Part shown: positions 1 to 9,213 of the stretch, in pieces | How the letters are laid out: the number at the start of each line of letters is the position of its first letter | How positions within the stretch are numbered: position 1 is the stretch's first letter | NCBI GenBank assembly: GCA_022825825.1 | Contig: JAJDWA010000048.1 | Coordinates: forward strand, 44,185-108,184 | DNA length: 64,000 nucleotides | Origin: Candidatus Poribacteria bacterium | GTDB lineage: Bacteria; Poribacteria; WGA-4E; WGA-3G | Direction of reading: 5' to 3' | Position numbers and translations under genes: made by a program | Notes under the pieces: model-generated | Told to the model about the DNA's origin: nothing | What the model saw: the letters and a program-made list of their open reading frames with translations, nothing else | The model's database searches: none

Positions 1-2926
1 CCTTTGCAGCATGTAGTGTCATTAATGTAACCTGTTCAGTTTTGTCATCCATTTCGTCAAAATTGGTAAGCAATTTCTGGTAATCCAAAAAGTCGGATAG
101 ACTTTTTCGATCACTAACTTTACCAAATTTCAACAATAGGTTTCGGAACTTCGCTTTTGCCTCTATCCATTCTGTATCTTCTCTGAAAATTGGCAGATCG
201 GATTGTGCCAATTGATTCATGAATTCTTTTGTCTGTTCTTTTTCTGTCGGATCAAGTGGGAGATCGTCAGGTAAAGTAGAATGATGCGCCTTGACAAACC
301 GCTTTGCAGCATTCAAAAATGCACTTACTTCGTTCAAGTCGTTGCGTTCGTCAGGGACACCTGTTTTGGAAAGGATACCAATTCCGACGAATGGCAGAAA
401 TTCTGTGAGCGATTTCACCTCACGCTTTTGCAAATCAATCCTTATCAATTCTTTGAAGATTTGTCTATTGGTTTCAACGTCTTCCATCGCTCTATGCAAA
501 CGTCCATGTTCAATTCCAAATTTCTCTGCAAGTGCATCAATGCCTCGACGCTGCCGTGGTAAAAGCTTTCGCGCCGTAACAAGTGTATCGTAGTACGGAT
601 TTGATAAGTTTTTTTTCAGGTATGTCTGTAAATCGCGTCCGAGAATCGGATTATCATATCGCGCGACATTATGCCCAATTAAGATGCGATCTTGAATGAA
701 ACTACAAAATTCGGGGAGAACTATTTCAATACTCGGTGCATCTTTAACGTCCTCTGTGCTAATTCCGTGAACGCGTGTGACCGCAAGCGGAATGTATCCG
801 CCAGGGGGTTTTATCAATCGTTGAAAACTTTCTACTTCATTGCCAATTACATTCAAACGTTTCGCTGCAATCTCAACAATGTTGGCGTTTTTCGGATTAA
901 CACCTGTCGTTTCCAAGTCGTAGATAACCATATCTGCCATGTTTGGCGTCTCAAAACGGCTTAAAAGGCGTTGACATAGTTTTAACGCAGTGATACTCCA
1001 CACACTATTTGCCCCAAGTTGAATCACACCTATCGCATCAGAGATAGTGTTGCCGATGAGAATTGTTCGTGCTGCTGTTCCCTTTTCTCCAAGTTCAGCA
1101 AAGTTTCCAATGAGTAAATTGACAGCGTTTTCGTTTAGTATTGAGTCACTTCCGCTGACATCCACAGGCGTAGATTGAGAACCTTGTTCCTCAACATTTA
1201 ATTCTTTAGGCAAAAATTGGATATGCACGTTTTTATTCAGATAAGTTTTGAGCGTCTGATGGATAATCTCTGCTGCACAATAGGTATCGATCCCGTAACT
1301 CGCTATAATCTGAATAGGTTCATCACGATCTAACGCGCTATAAAGCACATCCTGTGCAAGTGCCAAATTCTGCATTTCTGGTTGCTTTTCAATGATCGAC
1401 AATTCTTTGGCACGGTAGGGAGAACGAAAAAGCTCTAAACGTCCAAAAAGTTTTCGCACAATTTTATCAATTTCTTCATCTTCAATTTCGTCCGACAACG
1501 ACTCAAGTTGTTCCCAAAATCTATGGATATTTCGGCGCGTCAATGGACCGACATCTTCTGGATATTCTTCAATATTTTTTAAAAGTTCCGCCAACGTCAA
1601 GTCCTTACGTTGTGCTAACCACTTCAGGCGGACCCATGTCAAATCGTCAATCCGTTTTTCAGGAAAATTGATGGCGTTTTCAAGATCGCGTGGAAGTTGC
1701 CATTGGGTAAAACAGAGATAGGAGAGAATACCCTTAAGATTTTCGTCATCAAAAGAATTGGTCGCTCTAATCCGCTGAAATTCAATACCGGTTCGTAGTA
1801 GTTCTTCTTCCAACACATCGGCAAGTTTATGCGTCCGGTAAAAGATCGCAATATCACGATAAGAGAAGTTGCGTTGTTTTACCAAGTTACGAATGATCTT
1901 GATTATAGAACGTGCCTCCTCCGTAGGAGTGCTGAATGTGTAGTGATAGATATTTCGCCCCTCATCCTTGTGGGTTATAAGGGTGTGTTGTTGCTGCCGT
2001 AGGGGGTTCTGTGCGATTACCTCCTGCGCAGCGTGTAAGATCGTCTCACTACATCGATAATGGTCGTCTAATTCAACCGTTTGAGGTGTAAAATCTGATT
2101 TGAAATTCTCAATATACTGCGGATTTGACCCGCGCCAACTGTAGATAGATTGATCGGCATCCGCAACAACCATAAGATTGTGTTCGGGAGCCGCGCTGAG
2201 CAATTGCAGGAGACGATATTGGACTCTGTTCACATCGTGGTATTCATCTACAAGGATATGAGATATTTGCTGATGATATTCTTGCTGCACTTCTGGATTT
2301 TTTTTAAACAGTGTAACCGTTTTTATGAGAAGATCATCAAAATCAAGAGCGTTGTATTCGTCAAGTTTATGCTGATAGACTTTGATCGCATTTTCAATAT
2401 TTTTTTCTGCATCCGGGTCGTCTATTTCAGCGACAATATCTGGATCAATGGACAACTCGTCCGATATATCGTTGCGTTTGCATTTTGCATCGCTGATAAT
2501 ATTCCGTAGTCGCCATGGCGGATAGTTGTACGAATTTAGATTGAGTTCGTTGACAACTTCCAATAATATTTCGTCTTGGATTTCCTGATCAAAGATAGCA
2601 AAATTTTCACTCAATCCAATATGGTGGGCATGTTCTCTAAGAACTTTTACACAAAAAGCGTGAAAGGTGCTGACTTTAATGTTTGAACCGTGTGGTTCGC
2701 CAATTTCGTTGTTGACGCGTTCGCGCATCTCTTGTGCAGCTTTATTGGTGAAGGTGATAGCAAGGATGCTTTCTGGTTTAATTCCGTGTTGGCGAATTAA
2801 GTAGGCGATGCGATGGGTGATGATTTTTGTTTTCCCGGTGCCAGGTCCTGCAATCACGAGCATAGGCCCATCTTTATGGACTACTGCTTCCACCTGCTTT
2901 TCGTTCAAATCATGGAGAATGTTCAT
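1..2926 (-). CDS. UvrD/PcrA-type DNA helicase with embedded DnaQ-like 3'-5' exonuclease (3' end outside window)
   Basis: Partial: it starts with ATG at 2926 and stays open for 975 codons to the window edge. The N-terminus shows an SF1 Q-motif (LNEKQ), Walker A AGPGTGKT (residues 26-33), motif ITFTNKAA, a Walker B DEYHD near residue 227 (family usually DEYQD/DEFQD) and DADQSIYSWRG. The last residues in the window are VTLMTLHAAK, the start of the late UvrD motif, so the helicase core resumes beyond position 1. Between these halves lie an unassigned alpha/beta segment (about residues 530-655) and a DEDDh exonuclease (about 663-835) with DLETTG near 669, HNVARYDNP and HRAMEDVE. The nuclease therefore sits inside the region equivalent to subdomain 2B. 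Known UvrD proteins translocate 3'-5' and unwind DNA in repair; coupling to a proofreading-type nuclease is inferred. The minus-strand frame has no stop or frameshift. Confidence 0.9.
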   Translation of the reverse strand, partial: MNILHDLNEKQVEAVVHKDGPMLVIAGPGTGKTKIITHRIAYLIRQHGIKPESILAITFTNKAAQEMRERVNNEIGEPHGSNIKVSTFHAFCVKVLREHAHHIGLSENFAIFDQEIQDEILLEVVNELNLNSYNYPPWRLRNIISDAKCKRNDISDELSIDPDIVAEIDDPDAEKNIENAIKVYQHKLDEYNALDFDDLLIKTVTLFKKNPEVQQEYHQQISHILVDEYHDVNRVQYRLLQLLSAAPEHNLMVVADADQSIYSWRGSNPQYIENFKSDFTPQTVELDDHYRCSETILHAAQEVIAQNPLRQQQHTLITHKDEGRNIYHYTFSTPTEEARSIIKIIRNLVKQRNFSYRDIAIFYRTHKLADVLEEELLRTGIEFQRIRATNSFDDENLKGILSYLCFTQWQLPRDLENAINFPEKRIDDLTWVRLKWLAQRKDLTLAELLKNIEEYPEDVGPLTRRNIHRFWEQLESLSDEIEDEEIDKIVRKLFGRLELFRSPYRAKELSIIEKQPEMQNLALAQDVLYSALDRDEPIQIIASYGIDTYCAAEIIHQTLKTYLNKNVHIQFLPKELNVEEQGSQSTPVDVSGSDSILNENAVNLLIGNFAELGEKGTAARTILIGNTISDAIGVIQLGANSVWSITALKLCQRLLSRFETPNMADMVIYDLETTGVNPKNANIVEIAAKRLNVIGNEVESFQRLIKPPGGYIPLAVTRVHGISTEDVKDAPSIEIVLPEFCSFIQDRILIGHNVARYDNPILGRDLQTYLKKNLSNPYYDTLVTARKLLPRQRRGIDALAEKFGIEHGRLHRAMEDVETNRQIFKELIRIDLQKREVKSLTEFLPFVGIGILSKTGVPDERNDLNEVSAFLNAAKRFVKAHHSTLPDDLPLDPTEKEQTKEFMNQLAQSDLPIFREDTEWIEAKAKFRNLLLKFGKVSDRKSLSDFLDYQKLLTNFDEMDDKTEQVTLMTLHAAK

Positions 2927-3064
2927 CTGTGTTCACCACAAAAATTTTGTTGTCTTTAGGGTTTAATATGGCACGATATCACGACATGGCAGCTTTCACC
3001 TTCACAGGTGTTTAGTATATCCTATTTAACACGAAAATACAAGTCTTTTTCAGTAGTAACTATT

Positions 3065-3093
3065 TTGACTCTCATAGCAATTTATGGTATGAT
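3065..3093 (+). promoter_or_regulatory. Sigma-70-like promoter for the exported WD40 gene
   Basis: TTGACT at 3065-3070, a 17-bp spacer, then TATGAT at 3088-3093. It lies 62 bp before the ATG at 3156 in an AT-rich gap between divergent genes. Both hexamers differ from consensus by one base. Confidence 0.65.
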
Positions 3094-3155
3094 TTGATAA
3101 ACGTTGAAAATTAGCAAGTACAAATGGATTCCATAAGAAATAGGGAACTCAATAA

Positions 3156-4916
3156 ATGAAAATCACAAGGGACATCCTTTTCATTTCACTTTTCACCATA
3201 ACTTTGTTTAGTCTAAATCTCTTTGCACAAGACTATAATAGATGGAAACTTCCTGAAGGAGCAAAACTACGGATTGGAAAGGGCATAGTGCATGATATAA
3301 AATATACGCCGGACGGTGAACGGGTCGCTGTAGCAACCAGTATCGGAATTTGGATATATGATGCCCGGACGCACGAAGAACTCGCCCTTCTCACAGGGCA
3401 TACAAGTTGGGTAACAGCAATAGACTTTCCTGCAGACGGCCGTTTCCTGGCAAGTGGGAGTTTTGATGGAACTGTCCGATTATGGGACATAAATACTGGC
3501 AAACAAATTGCAGTTTTCGCTGGACATAGAAGTAGCGTCCGAAGCATCGCAGTGTCACCTAATGGCAAGACATTAGCCAGTAGTGCGTGGGAAACGCTTA
3601 TTCTCTGGGATATAGAAACAGGTAAACAACTAAAACGCCACACCAAATACGATGGTGTTAATATGGGCCAACGTATCAAAAATTTCTTTAACCGATTTCT
3701 ACAAGGAAGGCGAGTCAAATATGCAAATGATACAAATCCCAATGTGATTGATACATTGGCATTCTCGCCTGATGGGAAAACCTTTGTGAGTGGACACTGG
3801 GACGGGGTTGTGCGAATCTGGGATGGAGAAACTGGCGAGAGACTTTCAACGATTAGAGATCACAAACGTAACCACATAAAAAGTTTAGCATTCTCACCGG
3901 ATGGCAAAACGTTTGTCAGTGGTGCATGGGTGCACAACATCCAATTACATACTTTTGAAAATGACAAATATCAAGCACGTCCTATACACTCGGTCAGTTT
4001 TCCCAGTAATTTAAAATTTTCACCAAATGGCATTCTGCTTTTCGGGACTGGGCAATTAATTGATAACGATACTACTGGACAAAAAAATTTCGTTCACGTA
4101 TGGAAAGTAGATACTGGCAGACTAATGACGTCCGCCCCTACCCCCGATGATATTAGGATGATAGCACTTGCATTCTCACCTAATGGAGATACCATCTTAA
4201 CATGTAGTTGGGATGGCACATTTCACTCGTGGGATCCGGTAACACTCAAACATGCAATATTCACCACAGGACATGTTAGAGTTGGTGATACATTACAGTT
4301 TTCACCCGATGGGAAAATATTAAACACAGTTGTGAGAAAAGACAAATTGTGGTTTTTTGATACAGTTACAGGCGTGCAAATATCGGCACCTAAAGAAAAA
4401 ACCTATTCCACAAACCAAAAACCAACTTCTTCTGACCGCAAAATTTCCGCAGAAATTAATAAAGATCGAACGGCAATTAGTATAATAGATGTAGCAACTG
4501 GTACTGAAATCTCTCACATTACAGGACATAAAGATATTATCTGGCGTTATAGTTTTTCACCTGACAGAGAAATGCTTGCTACAACAAGTAAAGATATGAC
4601 TATTCGCTTATGGGAGGTTCCAACAGGCAAAGAATTACTTACGATCCCTGCGTATTCAAGATGGCCTACCGCTATAACCTTTTCGCCCGATGGAAAGATA
4701 CTTGCGGGTGGTGGCGTGTATGATCAGAACATAAACCGTTCCAGTGTAATTCGTGTCTGGGAAGTTCCGAGTGGGAAAGTATTGAAAACACTCCCTGGAC
4801 ATATAGAAGGTATTAAGGCATTGCGTTTCTCAAATGATGGAAAAACCCTGGCAAGCAGCGGTGACGGCACTATCCTTCTCTGGGATTGGGAAAAAATTAG
4901 TCAGTCCACAAGGTAA
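3156..4916 (+). CDS. Exported WD40 repeat protein
   Basis: 586 residues. Residues 1-24 form a Sec signal peptide (basic MKITR, hydrophobic core, then LFAQD), so the product should be outside the cytoplasm. Mature residues begin with a WKLPEGAKLRIGKG cap, the same cap found on five cytoplasmic WD40 proteins at 12422-24458. After it come about a dozen WD repeats of the form LAFSPDGK...SG..DGTVRLWD...G, ending with DGTILLWDWEK. This is enough for one or two beta-propellers, presumably a protein-binding scaffold; the partner is unknown. There is a good promoter 62 bp upstream and an AGGGA-type ribosome site. The 3' end overlaps the convergent truD by 16 bp. Confidence 0.92.
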   Translation: MKITRDILFISLFTITLFSLNLFAQDYNRWKLPEGAKLRIGKGIVHDIKYTPDGERVAVATSIGIWIYDARTHEELALLTGHTSWVTAIDFPADGRFLASGSFDGTVRLWDINTGKQIAVFAGHRSSVRSIAVSPNGKTLASSAWETLILWDIETGKQLKRHTKYDGVNMGQRIKNFFNRFLQGRRVKYANDTNPNVIDTLAFSPDGKTFVSGHWDGVVRIWDGETGERLSTIRDHKRNHIKSLAFSPDGKTFVSGAWVHNIQLHTFENDKYQARPIHSVSFPSNLKFSPNGILLFGTGQLIDNDTTGQKNFVHVWKVDTGRLMTSAPTPDDIRMIALAFSPNGDTILTCSWDGTFHSWDPVTLKHAIFTTGHVRVGDTLQFSPDGKILNTVVRKDKLWFFDTVTGVQISAPKEKTYSTNQKPTSSDRKISAEINKDRTAISIIDVATGTEISHITGHKDIIWRYSFSPDREMLATTSKDMTIRLWEVPTGKELLTIPAYSRWPTAITFSPDGKILAGGGVYDQNINRSSVIRVWEVPSGKVLKTLPGHIEGIKALRFSNDGKTLASSGDGTILLWDWEKISQSTR

Positions 4917-5974
4917 CCGTTGAGTTCGTCTAACACCACAGTCGCATAACTACCTGCAGGCAGCGTAAAACAGAGCCTTAACCCGACATCAACAGACGTA
5001 ACCTGATGCAATTCCATAAGCATCCGTAGCGGGCGGCGTGTTCCCGGCAACCGAATTCCTGCTACTTTGCGAAACGCCTCGAATTTCACTCCTTCAGCGG
5101 CAAGTAATTCCATCTCCAACGCCAGTACTTCACCAGCAGGTCGCCGCATCTTATAGCCGAAGATCGGACCGGATGGACTAATCTCAAACATATCTACACG
5201 CGGCTGCTCAACCTTAGCGTTTTCAACAAGAAACGGTGCTCCGTTGCTGTATTTTATCGCAATATCACCATCCCAGAGTTGTCCCAAATTCGACATTCGC
5301 TTCTCCAAAATACAATTAAACAGATATGCCTGATATGCGGATAAATACAGTTTCCGAAGCCGATGCGGAATACATGCGACTGCCTCTTCCAACGATCCTT
5401 TTTCTTTTTCCCGTTTTACCTGTTTTGCAAAATCGCTGGACTGTGTTGTTTCATCTGAAAGCACGTAATGTAATGCTTCTTCCCATTCTGATTTTATCAA
5501 CGCTCTGCCTATCAGATGCGAGTCATGTTTATTTCCAAATCGCTGCGCGCCGAACCGATTCGGTACCCCCTCAGTTGCTAACTGTGCCATCTTTTCTTCA
5601 ACAAACAGTAGTGATGTCGGTGGCACATCACGTAACGTTATCTGAAACTGATTACCGCGAAGATGCCCCACACGTAACTTATGCGCGTGTCGTTCTGCCC
5701 ACAAAATCTCAAGCGCAGGCAGCGTTAACTCCAAAACCTGCTCAGGCGGAACACCTTCCACAGATAATACCTGTGTTGTGACTGCGTATTTATCTTTCAG
5801 ACCCGCATACCCAAAATTTCTGGGATTTACATGCAGCGCATGTGCGATTTGGTTAATCGCCTCAAAGGTGCTAAGCTTCTGTTTTCGGATAGCAAAAAAC
5901 GTGTGCGTGCCTACTCGCGACGGTTCATAAAGCGGTAGTTCTTCAACAATGAAATCGTCAGGTTCTATTTTCAT
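4901..5974 (-). CDS. truD: tRNA pseudouridine(13) synthase TruD
   Basis: 357 residues from the chosen ATG at 5974. TruD converts U13 of certain tRNAs to pseudouridine. The family core is clear: KIEPDDFIVEELP at the N-terminus, FGYAGLKDKYAVT with the catalytic Asp (residue 61 of this form), and NRFGAQRFG. I chose 5974 because TruD proteins normally begin with this 'EPDDF' block and because AAGGGTG lies just upstream. The frame is open to an upstream ATG at 6076 (391 residues), which would overlap the end of the preceding thioredoxin-like gene by 23 bp and add 34 residues with no family counterpart. The two genes may be co-transcribed. Confidence 0.93.
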   Translation of the reverse strand: MKIEPDDFIVEELPLYEPSRVGTHTFFAIRKQKLSTFEAINQIAHALHVNPRNFGYAGLKDKYAVTTQVLSVEGVPPEQVLELTLPALEILWAERHAHKLRVGHLRGNQFQITLRDVPPTSLLFVEEKMAQLATEGVPNRFGAQRFGNKHDSHLIGRALIKSEWEEALHYVLSDETTQSSDFAKQVKREKEKGSLEEAVACIPHRLRKLYLSAYQAYLFNCILEKRMSNLGQLWDGDIAIKYSNGAPFLVENAKVEQPRVDMFEISPSGPIFGYKMRRPAGEVLALEMELLAAEGVKFEAFRKVAGIRLPGTRRPLRMLMELHQVTSVDVGLRLCFTLPAGSYATVVLDELNGYLVD

Positions 5975-6053
5975 TTTCACCCTTAGATATGCAGTAAATT
6001 GCTTGGAGGCGTACACAAATAGACAAGGTTTGAACCGCGTCTTTTCAATCGTT

Positions 6054-7346
6054 CTACTCGTTTTCGGATTTGTCATTAATTGCTTCTTCTACCAGATATT
6101 CTAACGCCGCGTCCCTGGCATCACTTGAGATTAATGTCCCATCTCTATCAATGAGCCAAGGTACTAGAGGACCTTCAATCTTATACTGCAGCGCGAGGGG
6201 ACTTTCCATTCCTTGTCCAGTGAAAATCTGCCGCCAAGGAATGCTGTTTTCTTTGAGGTAATCCATTAGTTCCGCTTCATCATCGTCAAGACTGACACCG
6301 ATAACATCAAATCCCTTGTCCTTATAGATATCGTAAACCTTTTTGATATTTGGCATCTCCCGCAGGCAGAAACCACACCAGACCGCCCAAAAATCAAGCA
6401 ACACGACTTTCCCGCGATACTGCTGCAACGAAATCGGTTTACCATCAAGGTCAATCGCTGAAAAATCAGGAACAAGCTTGCCAACCAATTCTGAATCGGG
6501 TGCAACCTTGAGATGATATTCCTTTGCTAATTTGGAGTTACCAACCTTCCAATGTATTTCAGCGAGTTTATTGAGAACAAGGTAGTCATCTGGATACTGT
6601 CCTGCAAGTTTTTCAAAAACCGGAAGTGCTTCCTCGTCCCGTTTTACCATCTCAAGCATTTCAGCAAGGGCAAAACAGTTTCGCGCATCGTTAGGGTCCA
6701 TAATTGATTTGAAACGGTCAATGGTATTGTCAGCATCTTTTTCTCGCCCGACTTCAATATAGAGACGGGTAAGTGCAGAATGCACATGATTGGACAAACG
6801 TCCACTGTTTGTCTGTCGTTGAAGTCCTGCTTCCAAAGCGGTGATAGCTTTTTCAGGAGTTCCATACATGTCTTCCGGTGTAGATTGCCAAATCTCGGAT
6901 GACCGAAATACCTTAAAAGAGAAGCTTAAATTTAAGCAGTCAAACGACTGATTTGCATGATGCCGACAACGAGCGAGCGGTATAACATCTCCATACACGG
7001 CTCTATTTTTCTGTGTACCTTCTCGATATTCAGGGTGAAATTGGTAGCCATAACTCACGGACATCTTCGGGTCAGCATTGAAAGCAGCAATTGCCTTACC
7101 ACCACCTTTATCTGCTGGACACAATAAGAGGTTCGCATCTTGCAGGTATTTCGGATAAAGTTCAGAAAGCCACTCAGGAAAATCGCCGTGGTCATTGTGG
7201 TACGCCTGAACCGCCTTACCGATAGCAAGCAAATTTTGAGTGCAAATTTCGATATTCTTTTGGTTTTGTGCCTCAGATGGATTTTGTTTTGCTATTCCCA
7301 TACTTGCCAAAACAATCGGTAAACATAACACGGTACCTAAGTTCAT
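6054..7346 (-). CDS. Secreted TlpA-like thioredoxin with pseudopilin-like and TPR regions
   Basis: 430 residues. The N-terminus is a short signal peptide (residues 1-20). Residues about 28-130 resemble the periplasmic part of type II secretion pseudopilins/DUF1559 proteins (LLAIGKAVQAYHNDHGDFP, LCPAD). About 165-290 is a TPR-like helical stretch. The last 140 residues are a redoxin/TlpA domain with FWAVWCGFC, giving the CxxC pair WCGFC. TlpA-type proteins do thiol-disulfide exchange in the periplasm. The whole mature protein is collinear with the C-terminal half of the BlaR1-like protein at 9214-11550, so one is probably derived from the other. Start ATG at 7346 has AAGGA upstream. It lies 15 bp after the gene at 7362-7874 and likely shares its transcript. 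Confidence 0.88.
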   Translation of the reverse strand: MNLGTVLCLPIVLASMGIAKQNPSEAQNQKNIEICTQNLLAIGKAVQAYHNDHGDFPEWLSELYPKYLQDANLLLCPADKGGGKAIAAFNADPKMSVSYGYQFHPEYREGTQKNRAVYGDVIPLARCRHHANQSFDCLNLSFSFKVFRSSEIWQSTPEDMYGTPEKAITALEAGLQRQTNSGRLSNHVHSALTRLYIEVGREKDADNTIDRFKSIMDPNDARNCFALAEMLEMVKRDEEALPVFEKLAGQYPDDYLVLNKLAEIHWKVGNSKLAKEYHLKVAPDSELVGKLVPDFSAIDLDGKPISLQQYRGKVVLLDFWAVWCGFCLREMPNIKKVYDIYKDKGFDVIGVSLDDDEAELMDYLKENSIPWRQIFTGQGMESPLALQYKIEGPLVPWLIDRDGTLISSDARDAALEYLVEEAINDKSENE

Positions 7347-7361
7347 TTTAAAATATCCTTT

Positions 7362-7874
7362 TTATTTGTTCTTTTCCAAAAACAGTTCCTGAAATTTAGA
7401 AACTACACCGTTTGTCATTTTTCCTAATCCATCTTTAGAAAACAGGTACAAACCTACTTGAGAATGTTCAATCAGATTTTCTGTGAGATTGTCAACGCGT
7501 TCCCAATTTGAAACAGCAACATCTGGTTTGAGAATATTATTGTCAAAATAATCAAGAAACTGGACACAAGCCGCAATATTATCGGTTTTTTGTTTATTCT
7601 CTCCAGCTCGTGCTTCCACAAGAACAACAGATAAGACATAAGATACACCTTCTTCAATTTCCAAGACAACATTTACATTTTCAATTTTACCAAATGCTTC
7701 AAGTAGGTGTTTTGTAACTAATGGTAAAAGATCATTTTCACCTGCGATATCAAGAAGGACTTTGATTTTCTGTGGATTATCAGAAGTTTCTTGGACAGGT
7801 ATGCTTTCTAACGAGATTGCTATCAGACTTAGAATTACACTGACGACAAGAAAAAGCATCAAAAATTGTTTCAT
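7362..7874 (-). CDS. Small secreted or membrane-anchored protein of unknown function
   Basis: 170 residues with a strong N-terminal hydrophobic segment (MKQFLMLFLVVSVILSLIAI) that is either a signal peptide or an anchor. The remainder is a soluble alpha/beta-looking domain with no motif I recognise and no cysteine pair. AAGGAAG stands six bases before the ATG at 7874, which supports the start. It is 15 bp upstream of the TlpA-like gene, so a shared envelope function is plausible but unproven. Confidence 0.75.
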   Translation of the reverse strand: MKQFLMLFLVVSVILSLIAISLESIPVQETSDNPQKIKVLLDIAGENDLLPLVTKHLLEAFGKIENVNVVLEIEEGVSYVLSVVLVEARAGENKQKTDNIAACVQFLDYFDNNILKPDVAVSNWERVDNLTENLIEHSQVGLYLFSKDGLGKMTNGVVSKFQELFLEKNK

Positions 7875-8092
7875 TTTATTCTTCCTTTGGTATCTTTTTT
7901 TATTGGTGAGGTATCTATAAAATAGATTCAGTATTAATAAGGATTTTAGTGCTGATAAATTGCCTTATGCTATCATGACGCGTTTTAAGGTAAAAAGGTT
8001 GCATAAAATGAATCTTAACGTGAACTCAATATCATACCGTTTCTGAATGATTATGTAACATTATGCCACGTTCAGCATAGATTTGGACATGA

Positions 8093-8157
8093 TAGTAGAC
8101 ATGCTTCACGTGCCGTCCGCAAACGAAAAGATGACGGCACACGGAATGTGCCTACTA
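8093..8157. repeat. Long imperfect intergenic hairpin
   Basis: Within the 395-bp gene-free stretch 7875-8269. The outer arms are TAGTAGACAT (8093-8102) against ATGT..CTACTA (8146-8157). The inner arms GTGCCGTC (8110-8117) and GACGGCAC (8133-8140) are perfect. The organisation resembles the other palindromic intergenic elements of this window. I see no coding potential in the rest of 7875-8269. Confidence 0.6.
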
Positions 8158-8269
8158 CTTTGCATCGCACATCTTTTTTCTAATTGACAGTTATGGGTTT
8201 CGCAAGCTCTACGTGATCTACAGTCAATAAGGTCATATTGAGTTTACAAAAGCCTTCTGAACTGCCTTA

Positions 8270-8767
8270 TTACTCCGCGAGTAGTCGTACACCATTTTCC
8301 CACCGATGCCGATGAGGTGATCCATGCTCGCGACTGTAGTCTGTATCTTTAGCTCTGTAAAAGACAATTTTGGAGCAAGTGACTTCAAACTTCGCACCAC
8401 CAACAAGGAAATAAAATTCCCATTGGATATCATCTCCATCAGAGTCAACCACCGTTTCAGAAATTCCCCATTTTGGTCCAGCTTTTGGACCATCATCCTT
8501 CTCTGATATGATTTCATAAGATTTAACATCTATAAATTCAATTTGAATGAACTTATTATGTTCTTTTTTATACGGGTATGTGTTGACAGTCAGAATAATT
8601 GTTTGATTAGCGTTTTGGATCCCTATTGACTCACCTTCGTCATTTAAGGCTTTATAATTTTTAAACTTAATTTCAATCCCCGCAACGTAATCATCATGAA
8701 AATCGCAAAAATACTTTACTATATCATCAACTTCTTTAACATCAGTCGTTTCAAATTTTTCAGTCAT
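8270..8767 (-). CDS. Hypothetical protein, 165 residues
   Basis: A soluble, acidic protein without signal peptide. It begins with an acidic helix and a 'CDFHDDYVAGIEI' segment, vaguely like small bacterial proteins that start with a 'FHD' motif. It then has alternating beta strands (IILTVNTYPY, FIQIEFIDVKSYEI, WEFYFLVGGAKFEVTCSKIVFYRA) and a His/Arg-rich end (SREHGSPHRHRW). No catalytic motif is recognised. A weak AGAGAAG site precedes the ATG at 8767. It is isolated by gaps of about 400 bp on both sides, so no operon context helps. Confidence 0.7.
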   Translation of the reverse strand: MTEKFETTDVKEVDDIVKYFCDFHDDYVAGIEIKFKNYKALNDEGESIGIQNANQTIILTVNTYPYKKEHNKFIQIEFIDVKSYEIISEKDDGPKAGPKWGISETVVDSDGDDIQWEFYFLVGGAKFEVTCSKIVFYRAKDTDYSREHGSPHRHRWENGVRLLAE

Positions 8768-9213
8768 AATTCACTTCTCTATTTTTATTAAAATCTGGTT
8801 AGTTAATTTCAATTAGAACTCATAGCGAGTAAGAGCTAAGAATCGTTGAAAGTCACACGAAAGTTTATCATTGAATATGCTAAATAACGAAAACCTAAAT
8901 AGGTTTCTTTGAGTTTATCGTAGCTAAGAGCGAGTTTCCGGTAAGTTCCTTACCAACTGAAGGTTCGCTCTACTTATATCGGTCTTTGTCCATTTCTTTT
9001 TAAACCACCGGAACTTGCGCGCCATGACAATAGGTTCTTTGGCATTCCGACGGTCAAGTGTCAATATTTTTCTGGTTTTGTATATCAGTTATTTGATATG
9101 TTCTTTTTTGTATGTAGGCTGGGAGACAAGTAGTCTTATACTAAATTAACGGGATTTATCTAATTTTCTGGATATTAGGCGCGTGGACAAAACGCGCCTA
9201 CTATAGTGTTGGC
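8768..9213. other. Gene-free interval with one palindrome
   Basis: 446 bp with no supported ORF. Near the end is a perfect palindrome, AGGCGCGT (9177-9184) and ACGCGCCT (9192-9199), separated by 7 bp and 5 bp after the word 'GGATATT'. It lies just past the stop of the BlaR1-like gene at 9214. The same GGCGCGTTT-type word recurs at 49856-49939. It has no T-tract, so I do not call it a terminator. Confidence 0.55.

Noticed and set aside
281..2509. Several plus-strand ORFs of 90-119 codons
   Set aside because: All are opposite the long open helicase-exonuclease frame on the minus strand.
5326..5781. 151-codon plus-strand ORF opposite truD
   Set aside because: Lies entirely within truD in reverse, with no protein-like pattern.
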